NCBI RefSeq assembly: GCF_000443165.1
Contig: NZ_ATJV01000053.1
Span: 1-59,133 of the forward strand
Origin: Thauera terpenica 58Eu
GTDB lineage: Bacteria > Pseudomonadota > Gammaproteobacteria > Burkholderiales > Rhodocyclaceae
Reading direction: 5' to 3'
DNA length: 59,133 nt
In this document: one piece after another, positions 47,244 through 55,395 of the stretch
How positions within the stretch are numbered: position 1 is the stretch's first letter
How the letters are laid out: each line of letters begins with the position of its first letter
Translations under genes and position numbers: made by a program
Notes under the pieces: generated by a model
Seen by the model: the letters and a program-made list of their open reading frames with translations, nothing else
What the model was told of the DNA's origin: nothing
The model's database searches: none

Positions 47244-48497
47244 CTAGCCTTGGCGGGGGAGATTGAAGAGCTGGTGCACGAGCTGGCCGACTTCGGCCTT
47301 GTGCTCGTCATCGGCTTGGCTGAGGTAGCGCGTCGGTCCGTGCAGGAGCTTGTTGGCGAGGCCGTGCGAGAGCGCCTCGAGCACCTTGCAGGGATCGTCG
47401 CCCTTGGCCAGCAAGCGCATGGCGCGCTCGAGTTCGGTCCGGCGCAGCACCTCGGCGTGTTCGCGCAGGGCGCGGATGGCGGGCACGGTCTGGCGTGCAG
47501 ACATCCAGTGCAGGAAACCATCCACCCGCGTGCTGATGATCTGCTCGGCCTCGATCACCGCCTGCTGACGCGACTCCATGCCGGCATCGACCACCTGCGC
47601 GAGATCGTCTACCGTGTACAGGAAGATGTCGTCAAGTTCGCCGACTTCGGGCTCGATGTCGCGCGGCACAGCCAGGTCGACCATCACGATCGGGCGGTGA
47701 CGGCGGACCTTCACCGCGCGCTCGACCATGCCCAGGCCGACGATGGGCAGGGGCGCTGCCGTACAGGACACGACCACATCGAAGCGCGCCAGAGCGTCAC
47801 CGATCTGATCGATGCGCATGGTCTGCGCGCCGAAGCGCGAGGCCAGTGCGAGTGCGCGTTCTTCGGTGCGGTTGGCGACCGTCATCGACTTTGGCTGCGC
47901 CCCGGCAAAGTGTGCGGCGCACAATTCGATCATCTCGCCCGCGCCGATGAAGAGCACATGCTGATCGGCCACACGTTCGAAGATGCGCGCGGTCAGGTTG
48001 ACCGCCGCTGCCGCCATCGACACCGTATTGGCGCCGATCGCGGTGGTCGATCGCACTTCCTTTGCCACCGCAAAGGTGTTCTGGAACAGCTTGTGCAGCA
48101 GCGTGCCCATCGTACCCGCCTGCTCGGCGTGGCGCACCGCATCCTTTACCTGCCCCAGGATCTGCGGCTCACCGATGACCATCGAGTCCAGCCCGCTGGC
48201 AACCCGAAACACGTGACGAATCGCGTCGCGCTGCGGATAGGCATAAAGGTAGGGCGAGACGTCGTTGAGCGCGACATGATGAAAGCGCGCCAGCCAATCA
48301 GCCGCATGCTGCGGCTGCTCGGCAGCAAAATAGAGTTCGGTACGGTTGCAGGTGGACAGGATGGCTGCCTCGCGTACCGATTCGGCATGCGCCAGATCGT
48401 ACAAGGCCAGCGCCAGCTTCTCAGGCTGAAACGCAACGCGTTCGCGAATGGCGAGCGGCGCTGTGTGGTGATTCAGGCCAAGGGCATAAAGCTGCAT
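47244..48497 (-). CDS. hemA: Glutamyl-tRNA reductase
   Basis: A 417-aa NADPH enzyme that starts C5-pathway tetrapyrrole synthesis. The active-site Cys is in [20 protein letters not shown] binding is in [17 protein letters not shown]; the dimer helix lies near the C-terminus. It feeds the heme genes hemC, hemD and hemF elsewhere in the window. It leads hemA-prfA-prmC with its own promoter. Confidence 0.97.
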   Translation of the reverse strand: MQLYALGLNHHTAPLAIRERVAFQPEKLALALYDLAHAESVREAAILSTCNRTELYFAAEQPQHAADWLARFHHVALNDVSPYLYAYPQRDAIRHVFRVASGLDSMVIGEPQILGQVKDAVRHAEQAGTMGTLLHKLFQNTFAVAKEVRSTTAIGANTVSMAAAAVNLTARIFERVADQHVLFIGAGEMIELCAAHFAGAQPKSMTVANRTEERALALASRFGAQTMRIDQIGDALARFDVVVSCTAAPLPIVGLGMVERAVKVRRHRPIVMVDLAVPRDIEPEVGELDDIFLYTVDDLAQVVDAGMESRQQAVIEAEQIISTRVDGFLHWMSARQTVPAIRALREHAEVLRRTELERAMRLLAKGDDPCKVLEALSHGLANKLLHGPTRYLSQADDEHKAEVGQLVHQLFNLPRQG

Positions 48498-48539
48498 TCG
48501 GGATCAGGTCAGTGAGCGCACTGCGATGGGCGGGCGCGC

Positions 48540-48548
48540 ATTATAGCA
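48540..48548 (-). promoter_or_regulatory. Extended -10 promoter of hemA
   Basis: The minus strand shows TGCTATAAT, an extended -10 element, about 43 bp before the hemA ATG. The palindrome CCCCGATCGGGG (48550-48561) lies in the spacer and could be an operator; a -35 is not convincing. Confidence 0.6.
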
Positions 48549-48590
48549 CCCCGATCGGGGCTCAAAAATTGAGCGGAATCAGCCACTTCA

Positions 48591-49002
48591 TCAGGCGCGC
48601 GGGGCACGCTCCGCGTACGCGCAGTAACCCGGTCGCGGGCCGCGCTGAGGATGCCGGCGACAAGTCTCGGGGCGCTGCTCATAAACGCTGCAGCGGCGCG
48701 TGAGCGCATCAAGGAAGCGACAATCCCCGCTTGCCCGACGCGCCAGCGTGAAGCGGCTGTGTTTGAAGTTGAAATGCTCGATCAGACCCGCCTTGCTCAG
48801 GCGTCGAGCGATCTGCTTGGGCGCTTCGTGCTCGGCTTCGAAGGGCTCAACGAGCGCAAGGCGCACCAGATCCGCAAGCCCGACTTCCACGGGGCATCGT
48901 GCAGCAGTTGGCTGAACAATGAGTGCACAAGCCATTGCGATACCGTGTCCAGGTATCGAGCCGATCGATATCGCCAAGACTTGATCGTGCTGCAGTTGCC
49001 AT
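48591..49002 (-). pseudogene. YkgJ-family cysteine-cluster protein, frameshifted
   Basis: Two adjacent minus-strand frames together make one YkgJ-type protein. The first part (from ATG 49002) has RLDTWTRYRNGLCTHCSANC and CTMP. The second has VEVGLADLVRLALVEPFEAE and the C-terminal block with GDCRF, CSVYEQRPETCRRHP and YCAY. Removing one base from the run of four G/C at 48891-48894 joins CTMP directly to VEVGLADL, as intact homologues read. The family is a small putative metal-cluster protein. Either the gene is broken or the run is a sequencing error. Confidence 0.8.
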
Positions 49003-49304
49003 ACGAAGCTGATCCTGTTTTGCTGATGATCGTGCGCGATCAAGGGCACTGCACACCCAGGCCAAGAACACGGATACGCCGAACCCGCATATCAGCAGTC
49101 TCTCAGCCCCGGTCGGAAGCCTTGAGACCCTCGCGCGATTCCGGGGAAGGATTTCGCGCAACCGCACATGCCCATGATTGTAAGTTCAGAGAGGCCGATT
49201 GGCACTCGCTGTTGCCGCAACTGCCAGGGAATCTGGGGGCTGCAACTTGGCTTTCCTCTCGTTTGTCGCCGTAATGCCCGGCACGAACGACGAAAGGAAA
49301 TGCC
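49003..49304. other. Non-coding stretch between YkgJ remnant and island genes
   Basis: No gene supported. It marks the change from core hemA-prfA genes to the accessory island. An imperfect inverted repeat surrounds about 49250-49300 (TTTCCTCTCGTTTGTCGCC against GGCACGAACGACGAAAGGA), directly before the HTH gene at 49305, possibly its operator. Confidence 0.4.
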
Positions 49305-49742
49305 ATGCAAACCGAACCCGCCTTCACCGAAACGGAGCTTGCACATCGGTGGAACGTCAGCATCAAGACCCTGCAACGCTGGCGCAGTGAAGAACGCGGC
49401 CCGCCGTATATCAAGCTCTCAAAGGCCGTCCGCTACCCAGTGGATGAGATCGTCACCTATGAACAGATCAATCCGTTACCTTCTGATGGAGGTCGAGGCC
49501 TTCGAGCGCAAGGCTCGGGTCACTTGGAAATCCCCAACCGGACGCCCTTTGTCCGAATCGTCACCCACAGCACGCGAAGACGCCATCAAGCAGATGATGC
49601 AGAAGCGGGCCACACGCCGCGATCAGGTTTTTTACTCCGCCAAGGACGTGGTCGACATCACTGGCTTGCCCGGTTACTGGATTCACCAGAATCAGGAACG
49701 CCTGCGGCTCGGCATTCCTTTCTACCGAATCGCAAACGGTGA
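49305..49742 (+). CDS. AlpA/MerR-like small DNA-binding protein, frame doubtful after residue ~56
   Basis: The first about 56 residues form a clear helix-turn-helix of the AlpA/excisionase type: FTETELAHRWNVSIKTLQRW followed by GPPYIKLSKAVRYPVDEIV. AGGA precedes the ATG (GAAAGGAAATG). After that, residues lose any domain character and the frame overlaps the next gene, so the real product may be shorter or the gene frameshifted. Such proteins regulate integrases or genes of mobile islands. Confidence 0.6.
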   Translation: MQTEPAFTETELAHRWNVSIKTLQRWRSEERGPPYIKLSKAVRYPVDEIVTYEQINPLPSDGGRGLRAQGSGHLEIPNRTPFVRIVTHSTRRRHQADDAEAGHTPRSGFLLRQGRGRHHWLARLLDSPESGTPAARHSFLPNRKR

Positions 49743-49866
49743 CGTCATCCGCTTCAGCATCGAGGAGATCTTCCTCTGGGAGATGCATCACCTACGCCCA
49801 TGCCGATACCCGGTCGACAGGGGCATTGATGTCAAAGAACAGCGGGGGCACCCACCTGCCACCTGA
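49459..49866 (+). CDS. Second HTH-type regulator of the mobile island
   Basis: A frame starting at ATG 49459 with IRYLLMEVEAFERKARVTWK, which itself looks like the tail of an AlpA-type HTH domain, then a second HTH/wing-like part (VFYSAKDVVDITGLPGYWI, then RLRLGIPFYRIANGDVIRFS). It overlaps the first HTH gene by nearly 300 bp in another frame. Either two coupled genes have partly fused, or a frameshift separates parts of one ancestral pair. Function unknown beyond probable DNA binding. Confidence 0.5.
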   Translation: MNRSIRYLLMEVEAFERKARVTWKSPTGRPLSESSPTAREDAIKQMMQKRATRRDQVFYSAKDVVDITGLPGYWIHQNQERLRLGIPFYRIANGDVIRFSIEEIFLWEMHHLRPCRYPVDRGIDVKEQRGHPPAT

Positions 49867-49932
49867 GAGGAAGGGGGGGGCGAGGCTGGCCGCCGCACCT
49901 ACAGGTCGAGAATTCCCGTCACGTGTTCCTAT

Positions 49933-49962
49933 TTTTCGTCGAATTGTTTCTTTAGACGAAAA
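49933..49962 (+). promoter_or_regulatory. Inverted repeat operator of the AbiE operon
   Basis: TTTTCGTC (49933-49940) and GACGAAAA (49955-49962) form a perfect 8-bp inverted repeat separated by 14 bp, ending two bases before the first possible AbiEi start. AbiEi antitoxins are known to repress their own promoters through inverted repeats, so this is the likely autoregulatory site. Confidence 0.7.
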
Positions 49963-49963
49963 T

Positions 49964-50587
49964 ATGGAACATACTCCACCCATGCTCTCCAGTACCCACA
50001 ATCAACGCGTCCTCGATCTGGCCAGCCAGAAGGGGCTACTGCGCGCCAGCGATCTGGACGCCATCAGTGCGCCGCGGGTCGTTCTGACGCGCCTGACCGC
50101 TGCGGGTCTACTAGAGAAGGTGGGGCGTGGCCTGTACCGTCTGCCGGATGCACAGGTTTCGGAATTCGAGAGCCTTGGCACCATCGCCACCAAGGTACCT
50201 CAAGCGGTGTTCTGCCTGCTTACGGCGCTGCAGTTTCATGAGCTGACCACGCAACTGCCGCGTCAGATCTGGATCGCCATGCCTCGGGGCAGCCACCCGC
50301 CCCGTGTCGACTACCCGCCCGTCAAGATGGTGCAGTTCACGGGCGATGCCTATTCGGCAGGGATTGAGGAAGTCGAACGCGACGGTGTCCGGCTCCGGGT
50401 GTACAGCGTGGCCAAGACCGTGGCGGACTGCTTCAAGCACCGCAACAAGATCGGGCTGGATGTGGCGCTGGAGGCCCTGAAGGACGCCCGGGCGCGCAGC
50501 AAGGCCTCCGTCGACGACATCTGGCGTTTCGCCAAGATATGCCGCGTGGCCAATGTGATGCGCCCCTACCTGGAGAGCGTCGGATGA
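49964..50587 (+). CDS. abiEi: AbiEi-type antitoxin / autorepressor
   Basis: A protein of about 207 aa. The N-terminal winged helix (LDLASQKGLLRASDLDAI, GLLEKVGRGLYRLPD) is the AbiEi DNA-binding domain; the C-terminal antitoxin domain contains VFCLLTALQFHELT, WIAMPRGSHPP and YSVAKTVADCFKHRNKIG. Type IV toxin-antitoxin families abort phage infection. ATG 49964 follows the operator; ATG 49982 is an alternative, neither with a clear Shine-Dalgarno. It overlaps the toxin gene by 4 bp (ATGA). Confidence 0.88.
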   Translation: MEHTPPMLSSTHNQRVLDLASQKGLLRASDLDAISAPRVVLTRLTAAGLLEKVGRGLYRLPDAQVSEFESLGTIATKVPQAVFCLLTALQFHELTTQLPRQIWIAMPRGSHPPRVDYPPVKMVQFTGDAYSAGIEEVERDGVRLRVYSVAKTVADCFKHRNKIGLDVALEALKDARARSKASVDDIWRFAKICRVANVMRPYLESVG

Positions 50588-51045
50588 GTGCGGCCACCCC
50601 AAATGTCGCGGCATCCGTCCATGCGCGTCTGCTCAATGTCGCCAAGGCGCAAGGCGTCGATTTCAATCAGGTGCTGGTGCGCTTCGCCTTGGAGCGCATC
50701 CTCTACCGGCTGACCCAGTCGCCGCACGCGGACCGCTTTCTGCTCAAAGGTGCGCTGCTGTTCACGCTCTGGTACGACATGCCACACCGGGCCACACGCG
50801 ACGCCGATCTGTTGGGTTTCGGTGCCAGTGATCTGGAGTCAGTGGCCCAAGTATTCCGGGACATCGCAGCTGTACCGGTCGACGACGGCATCGTGTTCGA
50901 CCCAGCCTCCGTCACGGTCGAGGAGATCCGCAAGGAAGCTGGCTACGGCGGCGTTCGCGTGATCATTGCGGGCGATCTGGCCAGTGAATCGCCCCGGGTT
51001 CCGTGGAGGCTGGTTGGTTTAAGTCAGGCCATGGCGGTGGCCTGA
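50584..51045 (+). pseudogene. abiEii: AbiEii-type nucleotidyltransferase toxin, truncated by an IS element
   Basis: Only about the first 133 residues are native. They include LLKGALLFTLWYDMPHRATRDADLL, read here in two parts: KGALLFTLW and the RATRDADLL nucleotidyltransferase core. At 50985 the frame runs into the IS3-family end (TGAATCGCCCCGGG) and continues for about 20 foreign residues before stopping. Intact AbiEii proteins are roughly 280-300 aa, so the toxin is almost surely dead although its antitoxin looks intact. Confidence 0.85.
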
Positions 51046-51891
51046 CTGGAGAGTTGCTTGTAGTAGTTTGCCTCAGCCTCTGCGGGCGGGATATAGCCGA
51101 TGGGTTCAAGGAGCCTGTGGTGGTTAAACCAGGACACCCATTCCAGCGTTGCCAGCTCGACGGATTCCTTGGTTTTCCAGGGCGCTCGCCGGTGGATCAT
51201 CTCCGCCTTGTACAAACCATTAATCGTTTCTGCCAAGGCGTTGTCGTAGCTGTCGCCCTTGCTGCCGACTGACGGCTCGATGCCTGCTTCGGCCAGCCGC
51301 TCGCTGTAGCGGATCGAGACGTACGAGTGGTGGATCAAGGCTTCCTCAGGACTTGGCTGGCGGGCGTACAGTGCCTGCTCCAGCGCATCGAGCACGAAGT
51401 CCGTGTGCATGGAACTGCTCACGCGCCAGCCCACAATGCGTCGGGCAAAGACGTCGATGACGAAGGCCACATAAAGCCAGCCTTGCCAGGTCGAGACGTA
51501 GGTGAAGTCCGAGACCCACAACTGGTTGGGTCGCTCGGCCTTGAACTGCCGATTGACCCGATTCAGTGGGCACGCCGCCTTGCTATCGCTGATCGTGGTG
51601 CGCACAACCTTGCCTCGCACGACGCCCCGCAGCCCCTGACGACGCATAAGCCGCTCGACTGTGCAGCGGGCCACCGCGACACCTTCCCGGTTCAGCTGCC
51701 GCCAGACTTTGTCGGCACCATAGACCTGCAAGTTTACCTGCCAGACCCGTTCGAGCTCGGGCATCAAGGCCTCGTCACGCTGCACTCTCAGGCTGCGTTG
51801 TTCAGGATTGCGCTGCAGGGCGACATGGCGCCGGTAGCCGGACGGGGCGATCTGCAATTGCTTGCAGATCGGCTCGACCCCGAAGGCATCA
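50985..51891 (-). mobile_element. IS3-family insertion-sequence remnant
   Basis: The left end TGAATCGCCCCGGGTTCC and the nearby GGAGGC resemble the terminal repeat of IS1222-like IS3 elements. It is inserted in abiEii. The OrfB reading frame fills it and runs toward 51891, where the sequence switches abruptly to an IS66-like end. OrfA and the right terminal repeat are absent, so the element is truncated. Confidence 0.8.
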
Positions 51892-51914
51892 GTAAGCGCT
51901 CCACAAACCGTCAC
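51024..51914 (-). pseudogene. IS3-family OrfB transposase, defective
   Basis: The rve-type DDE core is recognisable: LWVSDFTYVSTWQGWLYVAF, FARRIVGWRVS, and GSKGDSYDNALAETINGLYK with the catalytic Glu. The usual HHSDRGSQYVSIRY segment reads HHSYVSIRY here, a five-residue deletion that removes the second catalytic Asp. The N-terminal start (MTVCGAL) derives from the abutting IS66-like end rather than from OrfB. The protein is thus doubly damaged and should be unable to transpose. Confidence 0.88.
51892..51908 (+). repeat. Isolated IS66-like terminal end
   Basis: GTAAGCGCTCCACAAAC repeats, with one mismatch and in the same orientation, the left end of the IS66 element at 58598-58614. It directly joins the IS3 OrfB sequence, as expected for an IS66 insertion into the IS3, but no IS66 genes follow. 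Confidence 0.6.
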
Positions 51915-52317
51915 ACAATAGTCGGAAATTGCCTACAGTCATCACAGAATAGTTGCGCCGGACTGATTCTGCCGCCGACGTTTCAGCAACTGACTAGTGA
52001 TCGAATGCTATCAAGGGGAGGCTTCAAGGTACGACACGGACTGTACTCTGCCAACGGGTGCTTGTCGGCCTTTGCTGCCGGTGGCTTGATGGCGTGATCA
52101 GGCAGCAATGTGTTGGTCACCTGCCGTTCGAGCGTCGGGCGACAGCGAACGGCGGCTTCTCCGTCCTGCCAACGGGAACTACCGACCCTCAACAGCCGTT
52201 CGGCCTTTTCGCCCCAATGACCGGAGTGCAGCGATTGCTGCCCTTGCCAACCGCTGTCGCTACCGTTGGCACTGTAGAGCGGGACGTCTTTGCGTAGCGT
52301 ACTGTCGCGATCTCACG
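51915..52317. other. Gene-free stretch with short inverted repeats
   Basis: No supported gene. GCCGTTCG (52123-52130) and CGAACGGC (52146-52153) form an 8-bp inverted repeat, and AGCCGTTCGG recurs near 52195. It probably represents degenerate element debris beside the ATPase gene's 3' end. Confidence 0.4.
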
Positions 52318-55300
52318 TCATGTCCGCGACAGCGGCAATTCTTTGAATTCTTCGCCAAGGAACCGAAACTTGTGACGGAAAAGTCCAGCGAGCTTGGTAT
52401 CCGCGGTCGCAAAGAAGATCTGTCGAGACCCATTGATCGCCAAGTGGCGCAGATGGTCCAGGAACGACAGGACGTTGATGTCATCCACGTGTGCAACCGG
52501 ATCGTCGAAGAGCAATACTGGCGGGCCGGAGCGAAGGCGGCCGTTCATCGCCAGGAAAAGTGAAAGTGCAAAGGCGGCCCGCTGTCCGGTGCTCATTTGA
52601 TCGAGTTCCACCTTGCCGCCCGACTTGCGGCGGACGATAGCCAGGGCGCCACCGTCGACCTTCAGTTCAAACTCATTGGGCATGTGTATGCTAGCGAACG
52701 TGCGCGCAATCTCCTGCGCGTTCTCGGCAAGAATCTGGTTGGTCAGTTCTCCGCCTGAGCTTTGTTGCGTCAAGGAAATCAGAACGCCCTCGGCATCCAC
52801 CAGCCGCGTAATCTTCGTAGCGCACACCGTGATCTTGTCAACATGCTCTGCGACTGCCTTGGATTCCTTCTCGAGTGCTGCATCGTTCGACCCTTCCTGT
52901 GCGATGGCAGTAGCGACCCTTGCCACAAGCTGCTGGGTCATGGAAAGATCAACCGCAAGTTCGTTGGCGGTCATATTTGCGCCGATCGCCATCATCGACG
53001 CGAGCGCTTGCCGAGCGCTGAGCGCGGCTTCCACGTTGGAGACCTGCTTTTGAGCCGCCTTCGCGAGCGCGTCGGCACCGTCGGGAAGCTCGATCGATAG
53101 CCGTTCGGCCAAATCTTCGCATTCCCGCTCGATATCAGCCGATTCCTGCAGGGCGTTCCTAGACGCTTCTTGAGAAATCGAAAGCGCTTTCTTGTGCTCC
53201 GCTTGCGCAAGGTGCAAATCATCGAGCGATGGCAGCTCAGCCAGTCCCGCTGCTAGCAACCTGTTGGAGAGATCTTCTGCAGAGAGGCCATCGGCCTGCA
53301 ACTGCTGGATCTGCCTCTGTACCGTCTCAAGGCTTGCCCGTTCGCGGTCTAGCAGTGCTTTCTCCTGATCGATCTGTGCGAGCGCTTCACGAACTACTGT
53401 CGATCGAGTGCCGTCACCCAGGAATGCCCGAATAGGATCGAGTGCCGACTGGGCCGAATGGACAACGACCAGTTCCTCCTCTGCCCGCGCAATTTCCGTT
53501 TGGAGCAGCGCCGCCTGCGATGACGTGTTGCTGTCGACCTCGGACATCATCCGGATGAGCAACTGACCGCTCTCGAACTCCGTGTGGCAAATCGGGCAGT
53601 GGTCGGGATTTGGGACGCGCTGCAAGATGTCTTGGGCTGTCGCACGCAGGCGCTGCATGAGCACCGTCAGGCTGCTCTGGGTTCTCTCTAAGCGCTGAAG
53701 AGACGCTCGGGCTGCGGTTGCCTGACGTTGAAGCTCCTGCGCGCGCGCCCGGACTGACGAAAGGGCTACCTCGACGCTCTGGTCCAGCAGGTGCTCCGCG
53801 ACGTTCGCGCACCTGTCGCTGGCTACGGGCGCTAGTTTTGCCGCTCGTGTGCGGAAGCTGTCTTGCCTCTCCCGCACTTGCTTGGCCAACTGCGCAAAAT
53901 CCGTGCGCCCGTATGGCAACAGCGCCTCGACCGCAGCGATACGGTCCGCCGCCGTCTGCGTGGCGCGCTGGGCCTTGGATTGCTCCAGTCTGGCAGCCTT
54001 GGCGCGTGCATCCAACGCCGAGGCCTTGCTGGCCTCCTCGTTCAGGTTCGCCAAGAGCTGCAGCGCGCTTTGCGGATCGCTATGCAGGACATCGACTGAC
54101 GAATGACGAAGTAGTTCTGTTGCTGAGACCGCCTCTTGCAACATCTCGCGCAAGGCAGCGATACCGCCTTTGTCTTCCGGGGGCTGTAGCCATCCCAGCC
54201 GCTTCACAGCGGCAAGCAATTCCAGGAAGAGACTGTCGGAGAGCTTCGGCGCATTCTTGATGGTATCGACACGTGCAGAAGCCGCCGCCTTCAGTTGCTG
54301 ACAGGTCTCGCTCTCGCGGCGTAGCCCCTTCAACTCGTCGCGCACTTGTTCCATCACCCGTCGAAGGCGATCGGCCAGGTGCTCAGCAGCCGCTCCGAGC
54401 ACAAGACGCGTGACGTCGGCGCCGATCTGATCCGAACTCGCCGATACGCTGAGATTGACAGCAGCATCGGTATCAAGAAAGTTAAACTTACCGAAGCTGT
54501 CCTGAATACTGACCTTCTTGAGTTCGGTCTTCGCATACCAGTTCGAGTGGCGCGCTCGCAGTCGCGCCGCATCAGCCGTGGAGCAGAGCTTCTCTGCTGT
54601 GCCACCCAACTCCAAGGTCACAGCGGTCGGGTCTAGCAAGACGGAGGAACGTCGGTTTCGTCCGCAGTAGGCAAACTCAATCGCTTCGAGTAGCGAGGTC
54701 TTTCCCACGCCGTTGCTGCCGACAATGAGATTGACACGCCCCAAAGGGTGGTCCTTCTGCTCAGGCTGGGGCCGAAATCCCTTGATGGTCAGCCGTTTCA
54801 GAAAGTGGCCGGCCGCCGCCTTTTCTGCCGGCAGTAGCGCCATCGGAGAGACCGGCCTTGCGGCCTTGTCCTTTGAGCCAGCAACGATACGACGAACAGC
54901 GTCGGGTACCGAGATTTCGTCGTCCAAAATGAAACCTAGCCCGTGCTGCTCTAGCGTTTGCGACCAAGTGGTCGCCAGATCCGCTGGCAGTGCGCCAGCG
55001 GGCGCGGCCGGGCTACCCTTTCCAAGAAGGGTGGGTACATCGCCTTCCCGTACCACCTGTTTGCGGGCGTATTCGCGATCAGCCTCAACTATGGCTTTCA
55101 ATCGGCCAAACTCCCCGCGCGCGGCCTCTTCGTCGCTCGTGACGAAATAGAGGTAGTGGCTCCATCGCAGATCCGTGGCGACCTGTGTGGAGAAGTACAT
55201 CGGCGAAAGCACTTCTTCTTGATAGCGCTTGAGAGATGCAGCCGTTGTCGCCAACCGATCGTTCAGATCGAAGTAGCGGATTGCATACTCGCGCGCGCCG

Positions 55301-55395
55301 AAACGATCGACCCCGCGGAATACCCCGGGGCTCACGTCTTCGAGATCCGGGTATCGACCCCTGAGGATCGCTTCCACCTGCTGGGCATTGATCAT
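52318..55395 (-). CDS. Rad50/SMC-like ATPase of a two-gene candidate conflict system
   Basis: A 1025-aa protein. Residues 1-135 form an N-terminal domain outside the ATPase (YAIRYFDLNDRL, LRWSHYLYFV, VEADREYARKQVV), which I link tentatively to middle components of ABC-three-component systems. The ATPase starts about residue 205: FLKRLTIKGFRP, Walker A GSNGVGKTSLLEAIEF, a long helical middle with a CPIC zinc-hook motif near residue 598 (PDHCPICHTEF), and at the end signature STGQRAAFALSLFL, Walker B PVLLFDDPVAHVDD and a switch-like FFATAD. It overlaps the nitrilase-like gene by 4 bp. Likely senses or processes DNA ends; the partner's activity is the likely effector. Defence role is inferred. 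Confidence 0.85.
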   Translation of the reverse strand: MINAQQVEAILRGRYPDLEDVSPGVFRGVDRFGAREYAIRYFDLNDRLATTAASLKRYQEEVLSPMYFSTQVATDLRWSHYLYFVTSDEEAARGEFGRLKAIVEADREYARKQVVREGDVPTLLGKGSPAAPAGALPADLATTWSQTLEQHGLGFILDDEISVPDAVRRIVAGSKDKAARPVSPMALLPAEKAAAGHFLKRLTIKGFRPQPEQKDHPLGRVNLIVGSNGVGKTSLLEAIEFAYCGRNRRSSVLLDPTAVTLELGGTAEKLCSTADAARLRARHSNWYAKTELKKVSIQDSFGKFNFLDTDAAVNLSVSASSDQIGADVTRLVLGAAAEHLADRLRRVMEQVRDELKGLRRESETCQQLKAAASARVDTIKNAPKLSDSLFLELLAAVKRLGWLQPPEDKGGIAALREMLQEAVSATELLRHSSVDVLHSDPQSALQLLANLNEEASKASALDARAKAARLEQSKAQRATQTAADRIAAVEALLPYGRTDFAQLAKQVRERQDSFRTRAAKLAPVASDRCANVAEHLLDQSVEVALSSVRARAQELQRQATAARASLQRLERTQSSLTVLMQRLRATAQDILQRVPNPDHCPICHTEFESGQLLIRMMSEVDSNTSSQAALLQTEIARAEEELVVVHSAQSALDPIRAFLGDGTRSTVVREALAQIDQEKALLDRERASLETVQRQIQQLQADGLSAEDLSNRLLAAGLAELPSLDDLHLAQAEHKKALSISQEASRNALQESADIERECEDLAERLSIELPDGADALAKAAQKQVSNVEAALSARQALASMMAIGANMTANELAVDLSMTQQLVARVATAIAQEGSNDAALEKESKAVAEHVDKITVCATKITRLVDAEGVLISLTQQSSGGELTNQILAENAQEIARTFASIHMPNEFELKVDGGALAIVRRKSGGKVELDQMSTGQRAAFALSLFLAMNGRLRSGPPVLLFDDPVAHVDDINVLSFLDHLRHLAINGSRQIFFATADTKLAGLFRHKFRFLGEEFKELPLSRT

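Noticed and set aside
48550-48561. CCCCGATCGGGG considered as a terminator
   Set aside because: Lies in the hemA promoter spacer with no T-run; at most an operator.
49050-49300. Searched for a tRNA or att site at the island edge
   Set aside because: No tRNA-like arms or direct repeat matching the other island edge was found.
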